A stretch of DNA of 20,382 nucleotides from Pleurotus djamor (taxonomy: Eukaryota; Basidiomycota; Agaricomycetes; Agaricales; Pleurotaceae): contig JAPEVF010000802.1 in the NCBI GenBank assembly GCA_029747585.1, positions 1-20,382 on the forward strand. The letters run 5' to 3'. The translations under genes were made by a program, and so were the position numbers. Positions 1-10,692 of the stretch are shown here, piece after piece; positions within the stretch are counted from its first letter, which is position 1; every line of letters starts with the position of its first letter. The notes beneath the pieces are model-generated. The model ran no database searches. It saw only the letters and a list, made by a program, of their open reading frames with translations, and was not told the DNA's origin.

Positions 1-421
1 AAACTTCGAAGAAATGACTTCGGAATGGATGAAAGGGGGAGATATAGACGGAGAACGCACCCTGAGAGCCCGTAGAGTCAGTGACGAATGTTTGAGCGGA
101 CGAAGTCGAAGCCTGGGACTCGACGGACTGGCGGGAAGCTTCAGAGTTCTTGGAGGCGACCGACTTATTTGATATGTCCGTTTCGTCCGAGTACCTGGTG
201 CGCCACGAATGCCATGATTCGTCGGCGTCCGATCCTGGAATACTGATGTCGATGGAGTCGAGGCTGACGGCAGGCTCAACGTCGCCATCGTCAGCACCGG
301 AGCCATGGAGGTCCAGATCGACGGGAGAAGGACTAGAGGGCACGGAAGGGGTCGTAGAAGGGAAGGCTGGGGGCGATGTAGTGCATGGTAATTGGGGTTC
401 TGAAGAGACGATAGAGGCCAT
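1..421 (-). CDS. N-terminal exon of an unrecognised Ser/Thr-rich protein (partial, runs off left edge)
   Basis: On the minus strand an ATG at 421-419 opens a frame beginning MASIVSSEPQ. It stays open for 120 codons to a good donor, G|GTGCGT, with the exon ending at 61; the rest of the window to base 1 would be intron or a later exon. The visible protein is low-complexity and acidic, rich in Ser, Thr, Pro and Asp, with a more structured stretch near residues 65-80 (DESWHSWRTRYSDE). No signal peptide, membrane span or known domain is visible, so no function is proposed. The sequence before the ATG is strongly pyrimidine-rich on this strand (about 430-620), as is common in basidiomycete core promoters, which supports this start. 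The gene is incomplete here, so its family cannot be judged. Confidence 0.6.
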   Translation of the reverse strand, partial: MASIVSSEPQLPCTTSPPAFPSTTPSVPSSPSPVDLDLHGSGADDGDVEPAVSLDSIDISIPGSDADESWHSWRTRYSDETDISNKSVASKNSEASRQSVESQASTSSAQTFVTDSTGSQGAFSVYISPFHPFRSHFFEV

Positions 422-1747
422 TTCGTGATTAAGGTAGGAATTCGAACCAGACAGAAAGTGATAGCGAACGAAAGCGATAACCAATGGAAAGAAGTAGCTG
501 AGAGAACGAAGAGTGAAAGGAAAGCGTGAAAGGCGTGGAAAGCTATGAACGGAGACGAAGGCAAAGATGAACGAAGGGAAGAAAGAGTAAGGAAGGGGGA
601 TGCTTGGGCGAAGCTGGTGACGCGAACGAGTGCGAATTCAAAAGTTGGTTGACTTGGTCGTTGTGGAGGACGTTGAGGTCGTTAGACTTGGCGGGGGCCG
701 TTGTGAGGAGATGATGGGGGAGTAGAGCAAAGAGCAACGAGAGACATTCGACGACATACGGCGACATTTATATGGTGCGCACGGGCCATGTCGAGCGGGA
801 TCGTCGATCTGGGTTTGTAAGATAGAATTTAGACATTTGGAGGCCGAGATAGACATGCCGAGGAAGAAATGTGTCGAAAATGGAAGCCTACTTGCCTTCT
901 TAGCAGCGTCACGAACCCGTGTGACCAGACATTCTGATCGCTGTCTTCTTGGTCTTCTTGCGAGCCTCATGTAACGTCCCCGAACTCCATCAACGACGAA
1001 CTCTTGCATTCCACTGCCTCCGAGCCAAAAGCACAAGGCATGACAGTGACGCTATCCGTTTCGATAGAGAGCTAGGTTACGTTGATATTGACCGGACGAT
1101 GTTCCGCGTCTTGAAGATAAACTGGACAGTGGGAGGCAGGTTGAGCGCGATGGAGGAGGCAACGACGAAGTGGCCGAGCAAGCCGACGGTTCAACTTTGA
1201 ATTTACTTCTAATATCTTCGATGATCCAGGAAACTCCGCAAACTCAGCGAGCACATTGCGCTGGTCGATCCTGGGCCAGAAATCGCCAGGCAGAGATACT
1301 TCTTTCTTGGTCGAGGGTTTCAGCGGATGCTGACCGAAGAAGATAAGTTACAACGATATGTGCCGTAGATATATCCCCCCAAATATCAGAGATTGGGCCA
1401 CATATATAGTCGCATAAACGTGTAGATGTTGACAGAAGGCGATTCGGACTGGCCACGGAGAGTTCTCTAACAAACCTGAATCAGAATAAGACCGATCGAG
1501 GAATTCACCTGACCGGTCCGCTCGGCTCGGAGCGCACCGTGGGAACGAGTACCCTAGAACAGTGCAGGAACCGACACTGAGATGGGCAGCTGAGTCGTTC
1601 GTACTTTTCGGATGGGGTCGAGGATCTGAACCAATATTGGCGTCTTCCTTGAAAAGCTCTTCTGTGAGTCTTGAAATGCTCAACACAGGCAGCAGCCAAA
1701 TATGTCATCATCCTCTACAACGAAGCCCCTTCAATTCCCCTGTCTAT
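422..1747. other. Intergenic stretch between two minus-strand genes
   Basis: This holds the upstream region of the left-edge gene and the downstream region of the BTB gene. A TATAAA sequence reads on the minus strand at 772-767, about 350 bp before the ATG at 421, and a CT-rich tract lies between them. That would fit a long leader or an unseen upstream exon. Open frames of 60-130 codons occur on both strands, but none shows a recognisable motif or believable splice junctions. I see no tRNA, long repeat or transposon motif here. Confidence 0.5.
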
Positions 1748-2551
1748 CTACCACCAGGAGCTATACTCATTTTCCCCCCATGAACATCCCAGCCTGATAC
1801 GACTTTTCAGACTACGATCGTCTGGTATCTCTGCTAATTTCTGTACCTCATCATTGAGGTAAAACTTTGAATGCCAATTGAGCCGTTGCCCGAGTTGTCT
1901 CTCACGGAGCTGGGATAACTTGAACGCCGTCGAATACCCAATCTGAAGAGCTTCTTCTTCGGTTATTGACTCTTCCCTCTGGACAATCGCAGAATAGGCC
2001 TCCACTTCCCATTTCCGTATATCATAGAGGCGAGCCTGCTCAAGACAGTCCATGATTGGGATATTCACTTGGGACAACTTGTGAGCAGCAAGCTGTCGGA
2101 TACGGCGAAAGTCCCATTTAGTTCCGAGCTGCAGTGCAGCAAGCCAATGCTCTTGGGTGAAAGAGAAACGTGAATCATGTCTAGTAGAGTTGAGTGAGGA
2201 ATGGTATATTGAATGAAAGATTTACCCGTTAGTCAGGACATCCAAGAACCGCTCAAACTCGAGCTTTGAGACTGGCAAGGAGATCGCGTTGGCGTCAGAC
2301 GTTCCATCTTCGGTGTCTTCCCCCTGGGGGAGAGAGAACATGGTAGAAAAGAACGGTGAATGTTCGGTAAAGTATTGTTTCGGCAGCTTGAATAGCTGAT
2401 CCTCCACCTGCTCAATCGAGTCAGTAAGCAGTAAAAATTTTTGATCCTAAAAGAGCATGTAGAGTATACCTTGAGGCTTGGAAACAAAGGTGTCCATGTA
2501 GTACTTTGGATGCCTCTCGACAACAGCAGTTTCTTGGGTGTTGGTAGCCAT
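1748..2551 (-). CDS. BTB/POZ domain protein, fungal type (one frame break in exon 1)
   Basis: Three exons on the minus strand: 2551-2470, 2407-2226 and 2180-1748, with introns of 62 and 45 bp, encoding about 231 aa. Exon 1 carries RHPKYYMDTFV and exon 2 carries VEDQLFKLPKQYF, HSPFFSTMFSLP and LEFERFLDVL. These are the first strand and core helices of the BTB fold as found in large basidiomycete families. Exon 3 starts EHWLAALQLGTKWDFRRIRQ, the helical extension typical of these proteins, and ends at TAG 1750-1748. BTB domains mediate dimerisation and often Cullin-3 binding; the role of this protein is unknown. A TATAAA box at 2602-2597 lies 46 bp before the ATG. The exon 1/exon 2 join (AAG|GTATAC to CAG|GTGGAG) is one base out of frame. 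One extra base in the TTTCC run of exon 1 would explain this, so a sequencing error and a young pseudogene are both possible. Confidence 0.75.
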
Positions 2552-2944
2552 AATGGGAGTTGAGGATGGGGTAGCAGCGAAGGGCGTAATGCAGTATTTA
2601 TAAAATTTTGTGACTCCGGCAATAGGCTGAGTATCTCTATCTGATTGACCAATGGCTGACAGGAAGACAGGTCACAGTATTGAGATGCTGAGAAGGGTTC
2701 CTTGCTGAGGTTGAGACGTTTCTGAGAAAGGTGATCGGAAAAGGAGACAGGAGTAGTAACCGCCGGTGCGAGAAGTGAATATGATGGAACTCTCCGTTAT
2801 CATCTGACCTGCCATTTTTGCGTAGCCAGGATCCAGGAAAGCGAACAGCTGTAGGTTAAACTCATGGGAAGGTCAGCACATAGAGCATATAAATGTAGAC
2901 GTCGAGTCTTCAATTCAATACTTACCTTTGTCTCTTACCCACTT
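2552..2944. promoter_or_regulatory. Divergent promoter between the BTB gene and the SDR gene
   Basis: The two ATGs point away from each other and are 393 bp apart. A TATAAA box serves each side: 2602-2597 on the minus strand, 46 bp before the BTB ATG, and 2888-2893 on the plus strand, 52 bp before the SDR ATG at 2945. An in-frame upstream ATG at 2864 lies before the plus-strand TATA box and is therefore unlikely to be in the mRNA. No activator site could be assigned by eye. Confidence 0.55.
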
Positions 2945-4049
<1,105 letters not shown>

Positions 4050-4228
4050 ACACTCCCCTTTCTCGAGATACTGGTCAGGAGAGAGGACTCATTCGACTCG
4101 AGGAAAGCCACGCTCGGATTCTTCGCCCACATTCGTTGATCTGACTTGTCGTGTTGATAATGGTTACTTCTCTGAGTTGATATTCAAACGTGCGCACGGT
4201 GAACAAAATGTATACTACAACGTCCAGC

Positions 4229-4312
4229 CTCTCTGTCTGGGAGTCGAACCCAGCTTTCGCGCGACCAGTCAGAGGTGACAGGCGCGTGTACTAACCGATA
4301 TACTAACAGAGA
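4229..4312 (-). tRNA. tRNA-Asp (anticodon GUC) with a 12-nt intron
   Basis: Read on the minus strand, the 84-nt gene folds as a complete cloverleaf. The acceptor stem is TCTCTGT/ACAGAGA, the D stem GTAT/GTAC, the anticodon stem CGCGC/GCGCG, and the T arm CTGGG-TTCGACT-CCCAG, with discriminator G. The anticodon GTC is followed by A37 and then a 12-nt intron at 4275-4264, the canonical position, leaving a 72-nt tRNA. The internal B box GGTTCGACTCC is intact. A short T4 run (4208-4205) about 20 nt past the 3' end is a plausible Pol III terminator. The mature sequence is identical to the gene at 8586-8674. Confidence 0.95.
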
Positions 4313-4614
4313 TCTACGTTTGCTCTCCTTCTTACCAGTTTATCACTCCCTCATCCATTGCCACCTCACTTACATCTCTTCGACGAATCAAGTCCACCTA
4401 CACACATTTCAACTCTTCCGCTAAGTACATCAACAACGTTTGGTCGCACTCCTTGCTAGCTGGGCCTCAACTCAAGCCTAAGCTTGACTGGACCGGGGGG
4501 GAGGGGGCGAAAAGATATATTGGCTACTTATGTAGTTTGTCATGCGGGTACCGTCGGCCAACGTTGTCTTTGATTCCTTGAGAGACCTGACGGTCGAACT
4601 TTACCCAACGTGAG
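4313..4614. other. Spacer between tRNA-Asp and the SDR pseudogene
   Basis: No gene is visible. If the tRNA/SDR unit is a duplication, this stretch corresponds to the place where exons 1-5 of the SDR at 8746 should lie. I could not align those exons here by eye. A G-rich run (about 4494-4506) is the only compositional oddity. Confidence 0.4.
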
Positions 4615-4930
4615 GGACTTAGCAGCACCCGGCATACGAAAGAGAATAAGAACTTCAGTCCGAACTATACCCGCACTCGGTGTGTACCGAATTTCTTCCT
4701 TCAGAGTCTTCGTCCCCGTATCTCTGTCCACCTGGATGCGCTCATACACTAAGTCCCGCTTCGATCGATCACTGGGGATTCGGCGACGCGCTGGATGGTG
4801 GACAGCCCTGAAGTTAACGGCGCGTTTACTTTGTTGGGGTGCCTCATGGACAAGGACCGCCACAAAGGCACTGACTTGAATGAAAAGGGAAGGAAATTCA
4901 GCCGTTGAAGAGGACAAAGGGTGTTAGGAC
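4615..4930 (+). pseudogene. Decayed fragment of an SDR gene, related to the gene at 8746-10061
   Basis: The nucleotide sequence aligns, with gaps, to exons 6 and 7 of the intact SDR downstream. Shared runs include ACGAAAGAG and AATTTCTTCCTT (4628-4705 against about 9553-9622). CGATCGATCAC and GCGCTGGATG..G.ACA.CCCTGAAG (4761-4814 against about 9810-9856) and AGCCGTTGAAG (about 4899-4909 against 9957-9967) also match. The order and orientation are the same. No frame spans it: the matching segments fall in different frames, exons 1-5 are absent, and about 100 bp covering intron 6 and the YGHSK active site are missing. It sits beside a tRNA-Asp in the same arrangement as the intact gene, which argues for a duplicated unit rather than a chance domain match. 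It could not make an active enzyme. Confidence 0.7.
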
Positions 4931-5132
4931 TCGCTGATTGACCAGAGTCGGCGTCGTGGTACTCGTCCAATAAATAAATTGTGATTACAACTGGAGGATG
5001 GTCTGAGCGCGTGGGAGAAATGTGTTTACCGTGGGAGAGTGCCTGTGTGTGTGACCTGTTGATTGGTGCACTTCGATCCCCCCTTCCCTCCCCTCCAAAA
5101 CCGACGTTTCCCCTTCCCTCGCCCCCAAATCC

Positions 5133-7944
5133 ATGCCCGCTCCTTCACCGTTCGCCTCACCGCACTCACAAATGTACCCGGCGCTATATCTCTACCCCCT
5201 CAACGACTCCTTCGTCCCAAAGCACATCTCCCTCGTCGGCAACCAACGGGTGAAAATTGGACGTCAAACTAATGCGAAGACAGTTCCAGGCGAACGAAAT
5301 GGCTATTTCGACTCGAAAGTTCTCAGTAGACAGCATGCGGAGATTTGGGAGGAGGGGGGCAAGGTACGTCCAGTCATGGTGCTGGGGATTGCAAAGTACG
5401 GCAATGTGATGATATTGGGTGCGCATATAGATCTACATAAAAGACGTAAAGAGCTCGAACGGCACATTCATCAACGGGGAGCGGCTCAGTCCAGAGGGCA
5501 TGGAATCAGATCCATGGGACCTGAAAAGCGACGACATTGTGGTGCGTTCCCAGAGCCATGCGCACCGTTTTCCAAGCTCAGTTTGCTTCAGGAATTCGGT
5601 ATCGACATTGTTGGTGACGACAACAAAATTCTGCACTACAAAGTCGCAGCACGAGTATTCTGCATCTTTAATGAACAAGACCTCCAGATTGCCTTACGTT
5701 CCGAACAACATCAGCAGCAGCAACATCACCAACAGTCGTTACAACAACAGCAGCAACAGCAACAACATGGGGCACCCTCGTCATTGCAGGCGGGTCCTTC
5801 GTCGAATGCCATGAACTCTTCTTTCAACTTTGGTGCCAACCCTGCTAATGCCCCACCACGGCGGTCGTCGTCCGGCATGCAGCAGGGCATAAATGGAATG
5901 GGCGGTATGGGTGGCGGCATGCGCCCACCCGGGAAAAGCGGCTTAACCTTTGAGCATATCCTCAACCGTCTCCAGGGAGAACTTCAAAAGTCTCGCGAGA
6001 CCGGTTCCGAGCTTCATAGTCTGAATGGAACCATCACGGAGGTCCAGGATACGCTGGGGGGTTCACTGGTGAGTTACTTAAAGATAAAGACCCAAAGGCA
6101 ACCTTTGTTTTACTGATTCACAACGACCTCAGCCAACTAATTTACCACCTTACCCGCATACACTTCCTCCCGTACGACCACCTTCTGAGCCGTCTGCGCC
6201 AGAACCCGCACCACCTGCCCCCGCACAACAGCCCATTACTACCGCTGCGCTTTCCGAGCTCCAGGACCAGCTGCGTGATACGCAGACGTCGCTGTCTACC
6301 CATGTGGACAAGATTCGAGAGCTAGAGGGATTGTTGAAGGAGCAAGACGTCATAAAGCAGGAAGTCCATGATCTGAGGGATCTGATTCAGCTGAGCCGGC
6401 ATGCCGTACCACCGCATGATGATGCTGATGAAACGGGTGGCGTGGAGGAGGAGGATGACGATGATGCGCGGAGTGTACTTACCGTTGGTCCACATGAGCT
6501 TGAACCGGTCGCTGAGGAGGATGAGGAGGAGTCGGAGAGGGAGCAGCCGAGTGTGTCTAGGGAGGAGAAGGTGAGGGATGTCGAGGAGGAGGCTGATCGT
6601 GAAGATGACGAGAGACGGCGTAGGAACGAGGAGCTTGGGCGGCCTCGCACACCCGAACCCGCCAGCATGGGAATGTACATGGACGAGAAGCCCGCTCCTG
6701 CGAACAACCAATCGGTTGAGCTTCTCGACGCACTCAACTCCCGACTGTCATCGCTTTCGTCCCAGTTTGAGAGTTTCCTCACCTTGACCACGTCGTTGCA
6801 GGCCCAGCATGATGTTGCGCAGTCTACTATCTCGACTCTCCAGGCGAAGGTCACCGAGTTGGAGGGTATGGTCAAGGCTACTCAAGAGAGTCAGCAGACT
6901 GTCGTTTCTTCCTCGGTATCGGCTGCTGTTGCTACCGCCCTCGCTGAGAGGGACGCACAGGCGCCCGTTGCTTCCCGAGTCGACACCGAAGCCGAGCAAG
7001 AGAAGGAGACGCTGGCACAAATGCTCTCAGAGTGGAAGAAGAATGTTGAGGGCCAATGGAGCAGCGTTCGAGAGGAATGGGCTGAGGAACGTACACGTCT
7101 CTCCAAAGCTCGGGAAGAATGGGAAACGAAGGTGAAGGAAGTGGATGTGGGCATTGCTACCCTGACCACACTCCAAAGCAAAGCTCAGTCGTCCGCCAGC
7201 AGCAGTGGCAGTGGCCTCCACGTTAACGGAGATGTTCATCATGGTCTTGCAACACCCCCAAGTCCGCGAAGCTTGTCAGCAGACTCAAGACGATCGTCGA
7301 GGGGTCCACGGAGGAAGCGCTCAGGTTCGTCAAGAGGACGGACAGGTAATCGATCGCGATCACAGTCTCCTGCTGGTACGAGCGGCACCAGTGCATCCTC
7401 GTACGAAGATGGCATGACGGATTCGACAAGTGTTACGAGTGTCAGCCAAAGTGGAACAGGTGATGATGATCCCTTACGCGCGACGTCTCCTGATTATAAT
7501 AACAAAACTCGGGAACTTGAAGATGGGAAACATCATGAAGCTGATTTCGCGAACGAGCTGGAGGGGGAAACGCTGGGTTCGTTGCTTCAAACTGAATCTT
7601 TCTCGAGTGTGCGTTTGCTTACTGAAGGATCGTTGTGTTCGGATTCTTCTACGTCTACTGCTACGGGTGATTCGCGGCTTACTGTTACTCGTCTTCCTGG
7701 TGATCCTCTCGACGATGGTGATGGCGATTCTCTACATATAGTTGGCGACTTTACAACGACAGAAATGGAGAGGAAACGAGCGGCGCCTATCCAGTACATC
7801 CGCTCAGTGAGTGGCTCACTTCCTCCCTTCAATACGCTTTGGTTTACTAACGCACTGGCATCGTAGCATCCAATTCCAACAACAGCCTTCGGTGTTCTAG
7901 TGATAGGCGTCGCTGCTGCTGTGCTATGGAAAGTGAAGGAGTGA
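5133..7944 (+). CDS. FHA-domain, coiled-coil, tail-anchored protein of the SLMAP/PRO45/Far9-Far10 type (probable STRIPAK subunit)
   Basis: Five exons (5133-5363, 5431-5541, 5592-6068, 6133-7806, 7867-7944) encode 856 aa. The FHA domain spans about residues 15-140 and has the phosphothreonine-binding signature: KIGRQT, LSRQHAEIW and KSSNGTFING. A polyglutamine tract and a Gly/Met-rich linker follow. A helical segment (LTFEHILNRLQGELQKSRE), a long acidic region and a coiled coil (about residues 510-650) come next, then an SR-rich patch (RRSSRGPRRKRSGSSRGR). The last exon encodes a C-terminal hydrophobic helix, TAFGVLVIGVAAAVLW, and a short basic end. FHA, coiled coil and tail anchor in this order is the architecture of SLMAP and its fungal counterparts, which tether the STRIPAK phosphatase complex to ER, nuclear envelope or mitochondrial membranes. 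The STRIPAK role here is inferred from architecture. All intron phases agree. The next in-frame ATG, MYPALYL at 5172, could also be the start. Confidence 0.88.
5704..5767 (+). repeat. CAR (Gln) codon repeat inside the FHA protein gene
   Basis: An imperfect run of CAG/CAA codons broken by a few CAT and other codons encodes a Gln/His-rich tract just after the FHA domain. CAA interruptions are frequent, which normally limits slippage. It lies in the linker and leaves the FHA core untouched. Confidence 0.85.
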
Positions 7945-8585
7945 ACACTTACTTCTGTTACCCTCCTCGTGCCTCTTCTTGCTTACTATGCTCGACCCCT
8001 CGTTATTCGTTATTCTTATTTTTCTCAAGCTACGTTATGACATCCTCCTCCTCTTTTTCTCCTCCGTTATCATCAGCGCATCGCATCCACGCCCACCAGT
8101 AAACTCGTCAAAAGCATCCCTCTCTCTTCCTCTAGCCCCAGTTTCTCCAATCTCGATCTCGGTCTCGGCTTTTATAATTTTTATCTTAGCACACCAGTGT
8201 CATGACGCCCTGTTGATGTTTGTTCCTTGTCACGACCTTCATATGCCCGTCTCTCTCTNATCGATTGTGTCTATCTGCATTGGTTATTTCTCTGTTTCTC
8301 CATTAAATTCCATTTATTCCCTCGACGCTCTGTGTGAACCACTGGTCACCCGTCTCTACTGGTTGGCTGTGAATCGGAGATTCGTACTGAAGTTGGGCTT
8401 GGGGAGACGGAACATGGTCTCGCTTTTTTAGCCTTCGTGACGATATAATCCATCATCGCAATGCCAAAGCATATGTGCCTTTCTGCAAGAGACTTAGAGA
8501 TGACGGGACCGATGACTGACGAGTTGGAGTAGGAAGGAGAGACCGGGAAACGCTGCGTTCAAAAAANGGAAAACATATGCGCGAA
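7945..8585. other. 3' flank of the FHA gene and spacer to tRNA-Asp
   Basis: The plus strand is pyrimidine- and AT-rich, as expected of a 3' untranslated region and spacer. An open frame of about 150 codons crosses it (7979-8431) but lacks an ATG start and any domain, contains an N at 8259, and follows directly on a stop codon, so I do not call it. T-runs on the minus strand at 8573-8570 and 8566-8561 are the likely Pol III terminator of the tRNA gene at 8586. Confidence 0.5.
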
Positions 8586-8674
8586 CTCTCTGTCTGGGAG
8601 TCGAACCCAGCTTTCGCGCGATCCAGATAGCGTATCATGACAGGCGCGTGTACTAACCGATATACTAACAGAGA
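8586..8674 (-). tRNA. tRNA-Asp (anticodon GUC) with a 17-nt intron
   Basis: The minus strand holds an 89-nt gene whose 72-nt mature sequence is identical to the tRNA at 4229-4312: the same acceptor, D, anticodon and T arms and discriminator G. The intron after A37 is 17 nt (8637-8621), with no obvious match to the 12-nt intron of the other copy. The A and B boxes are intact and T-runs follow the 3' end at 8573-8561. The gene is divergent from the SDR that begins 72 bp away. Confidence 0.95.
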
Positions 8675-8745
8675 GATGAGTCTTCCCCTTTTTCTCATGC
8701 ACGTCATTCGACCACATCTACATAAACTTCCAAAGCCCAACGGCC

Positions 8746-10061
8746 ATGGGTAATGGCACCTCCAAGTTCAACCCTGCCAATGATTTGGGTGATTTGAATG
8801 GCAAGGTTGCCATTGTCACAGGGGGGAAGTAGGTCTTCGGAACACCTCTTTGACTCTTTCCACGTAACCTCCAACTCTTTCCGATCCAGTCGTGGCATCG
8901 GATTCCACACTGCTCGGTACCTCGCCAAGCAGGGTGCAAAGGTCTATCTCGGTGCTCGAAACGGTGACGCAGCAAAGGCGGCTATAGAGGAAATCACCAA
9001 GTTGAATGGGGAAGGCGGAGGAGAAGTGGTTTGGCTGGAGCTGGATCTGAGTCGCCCCATCCTGGTCAAACAAGCGGCTGAGGCCTTTTTGAGTAAAGAG
9101 ACGAGGTTGGATATTCTAGGTGAGTGGGATTTAGCCTTCGAGAAAGGGGTAACTGATTTTTGGGGGCCTGGGTAGTCAATAATGCAGGAGGGTGAGTTGA
9201 GATGATGGGCCGTGTATCGACTGTGTATTGGTTTTTAATGCTTGAATCAAGGATGCCCGGCTATGAGATGACTGAAGATGGGATATCACAGATTACAGCG
9301 GTCAAGTAAGCAGGTCCCTCTGTGTTTGCTTATCGTCCCTGACGCAACCCTGACGGCGAGCAGCTATCTAGGTCCCTTTGTCCTCACACGTATCTTGACC
9401 CCGCTGTTGATTGAAACCGCCAAACTACCCGACTCTGACGTACGCATCATAAATGTACGGGTTCCTTGACTTTGTGCATCGGCGTCACTGACCATCCTCA
9501 ATGGTAGCTGGCTTCAGAGGCTCATCAAGTTACACCCTCCGCTGCGACCATCCGCTTCCAAACGAAAGAGGACCTCAGTCCCGACTATAGCCGTCGTCGT
9601 CCCGTACCCAATTTCTTCCTTTATGGTGCGTCCTCGTCATTTCATGACTACATGCTCTTGTATTGACACTCTCAGGGCACAGCAAATTCTGCTCCATCTC
9701 ATGGACTCACATTCTCCAGCGTCACTTCGACACATTTGACGTCCCGATAATATGCATATCCGTCCACCCGGGCTTCGTCGATACATTCACGCAGAAGCTC
9801 CCATTCCCATCGATCACCAGTCCAGCGCTGCGCTGGATGATGTACACCCCTGAAGAAGGGGCATATACCTCGTTGTTCGCCGCTGCATCACCCGTCATCC
9901 GTGCCGAAAAGGATCGCTTCAAGGGTGCTTATGTGAAGCCATTTGGGGTAGTGATTGAGCCGTTGAAGCAGACGAAGAATGCAGAGATTGGAGAAGAGTT
10001 GGTAGCATTCACGGAAGAATTTTTAAGGGAAGTTGGAGTAGATGTAACAGCTACCGATTAG
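8746..10061 (+). CDS. Short-chain dehydrogenase/reductase, retinol-dehydrogenase/WWOX-like fungal clade
   Basis: Seven exons (8746-8828, 8890-9119, 9176-9191, 9252-9305, 9364-9454, 9508-9625, 9676-10061) sum to 978 bp and 325 aa with consistent phases. The cofactor motif TGGNRGIG is split across intron 1. LVNNAGG spans the 16-bp exon 3 and its junctions. IINLASEAH carries the catalytic Ser, and Tyr/Lys are in YGHSK, which is rebuilt across intron 6. The C-terminal segment VHPGFVDTFTQK and the roughly 325-aa length match the large group of fungal SDRs related to retinol dehydrogenases and WW-domain oxidoreductases, which reduce hydrophobic carbonyls with NADPH. The substrate is unknown. Intron 5 uses a less common GTACGG donor. 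The ATG context (GGCCATGGG) is good, and the gene lies 72 bp from tRNA-Asp. An inactive fragment of the same kind lies at 4615-4930. Confidence 0.87.
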
Positions 10062-10350
10062 TATTCGTTATCAGTAGCACCGAGCTGCGAAAGGGAACTT
10101 ACTCTCGGGTTGAGCCCGTTTGCTGTTGGAGAATCAGAACACTGATGAGCCAGCGAGTGAGCACCCGTTTGCGACGACATTCGTACCTCGAGGCTCTACG
10201 ACGGACATGAACTGGCCAAGGACTCATACGATGGTCAGCGAGAGCTCAGTACTCAGTACTCACGGTGCGTGCCAGGACGCCTCTTTTGCGGCATTTCGGC
10301 TCACACAAAGACAAGGTAACTGGTGGGTAGCACAGAGTAGGAATGTAAAT
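10062..10350. other. Spacer between the SDR gene and the retrotransposon
   Basis: No gene is seen. A short direct repeat, CTCAGTACTCAGTACTCA, lies at about 10245-10262. The left edge of the mobile element must lie at or beyond this stretch, but no target-site duplication could be identified by eye. Confidence 0.4.
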
Positions 10351-10647
10351 CTTTGAACTCAGCTTCCACAATTCAATGTTTCATCTGAGTTCAAAGTGTG
10401 GGGGAGAGCTTTTGGTTTCGGGCAAAGGTTGGAAAGGAGGATCACGTGACCAGGGGGATTTTGCTCCGAAAGGGGCACGCCAGGAGGTGCAAGGGGCGGA
10501 GGAAAATGTCCCCGGGTCGATGAGCCCGAAGAAACCAAAAGTTCTGAGCGCGATTGAGGACTCTGAATTCCACTGAAGCAGGAATCCAACTCAACCACCC
10601 CAGAGCTGAAGCTCACACAAGTCGGATTCCTGATGCAGCTGGAATTC
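10351..10647. repeat. Inverted-repeat-rich 3' region of the retrotransposon
   Basis: Three inverted repeats lie side by side past the recombinase stop. CTTTGAACTCAG (10351-10362) pairs with CTGAGTTCAAAG (10385-10396), 12 of 12. CTTTTGGTTTCGGGC (10409-10423) pairs with 10524-10541 across a 100-bp GC-rich loop, with a 3-nt bulge. 10565-10591 pairs with 10620-10647 with one gap and about three mismatches, its outer ends being GAATTCCA and TGGAATTC. They may be the terminal or circle-junction sequence needed for recombinase-mediated integration, which is inference. Confidence 0.6.
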
Positions 10648-10692
10648 GACCCCCACACAAGAGCGAAGACTGGGAGAATTAAAGCGATGATA

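Noticed and set aside
150..428. 92-codon open frame on the plus strand
   Set aside because: It is the antisense of the left-edge minus-strand exon, which has an ATG, a CT-rich leader and a splice donor. The plus frame has no domain.
638..1036. 132-codon open frame on the minus strand
   Set aside because: Arg/Ser/Thr-rich low complexity, no ATG-linked promoter, no domain, and it runs through a TATA-like sequence and CT-rich promoter DNA.
4610..4879. 89-codon open frame on the plus strand
   Set aside because: It crosses the SDR pseudogene but mixes its frames; only the DNA, not this translation, resembles the intact SDR.
7979..8431. 150-codon hydrophobic open frame on the plus strand
   Set aside because: It has no ATG start, directly follows the FHA gene stop in 3'-flank-like sequence, and contains an N. 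Its hydrophobic look comes from T-rich DNA.
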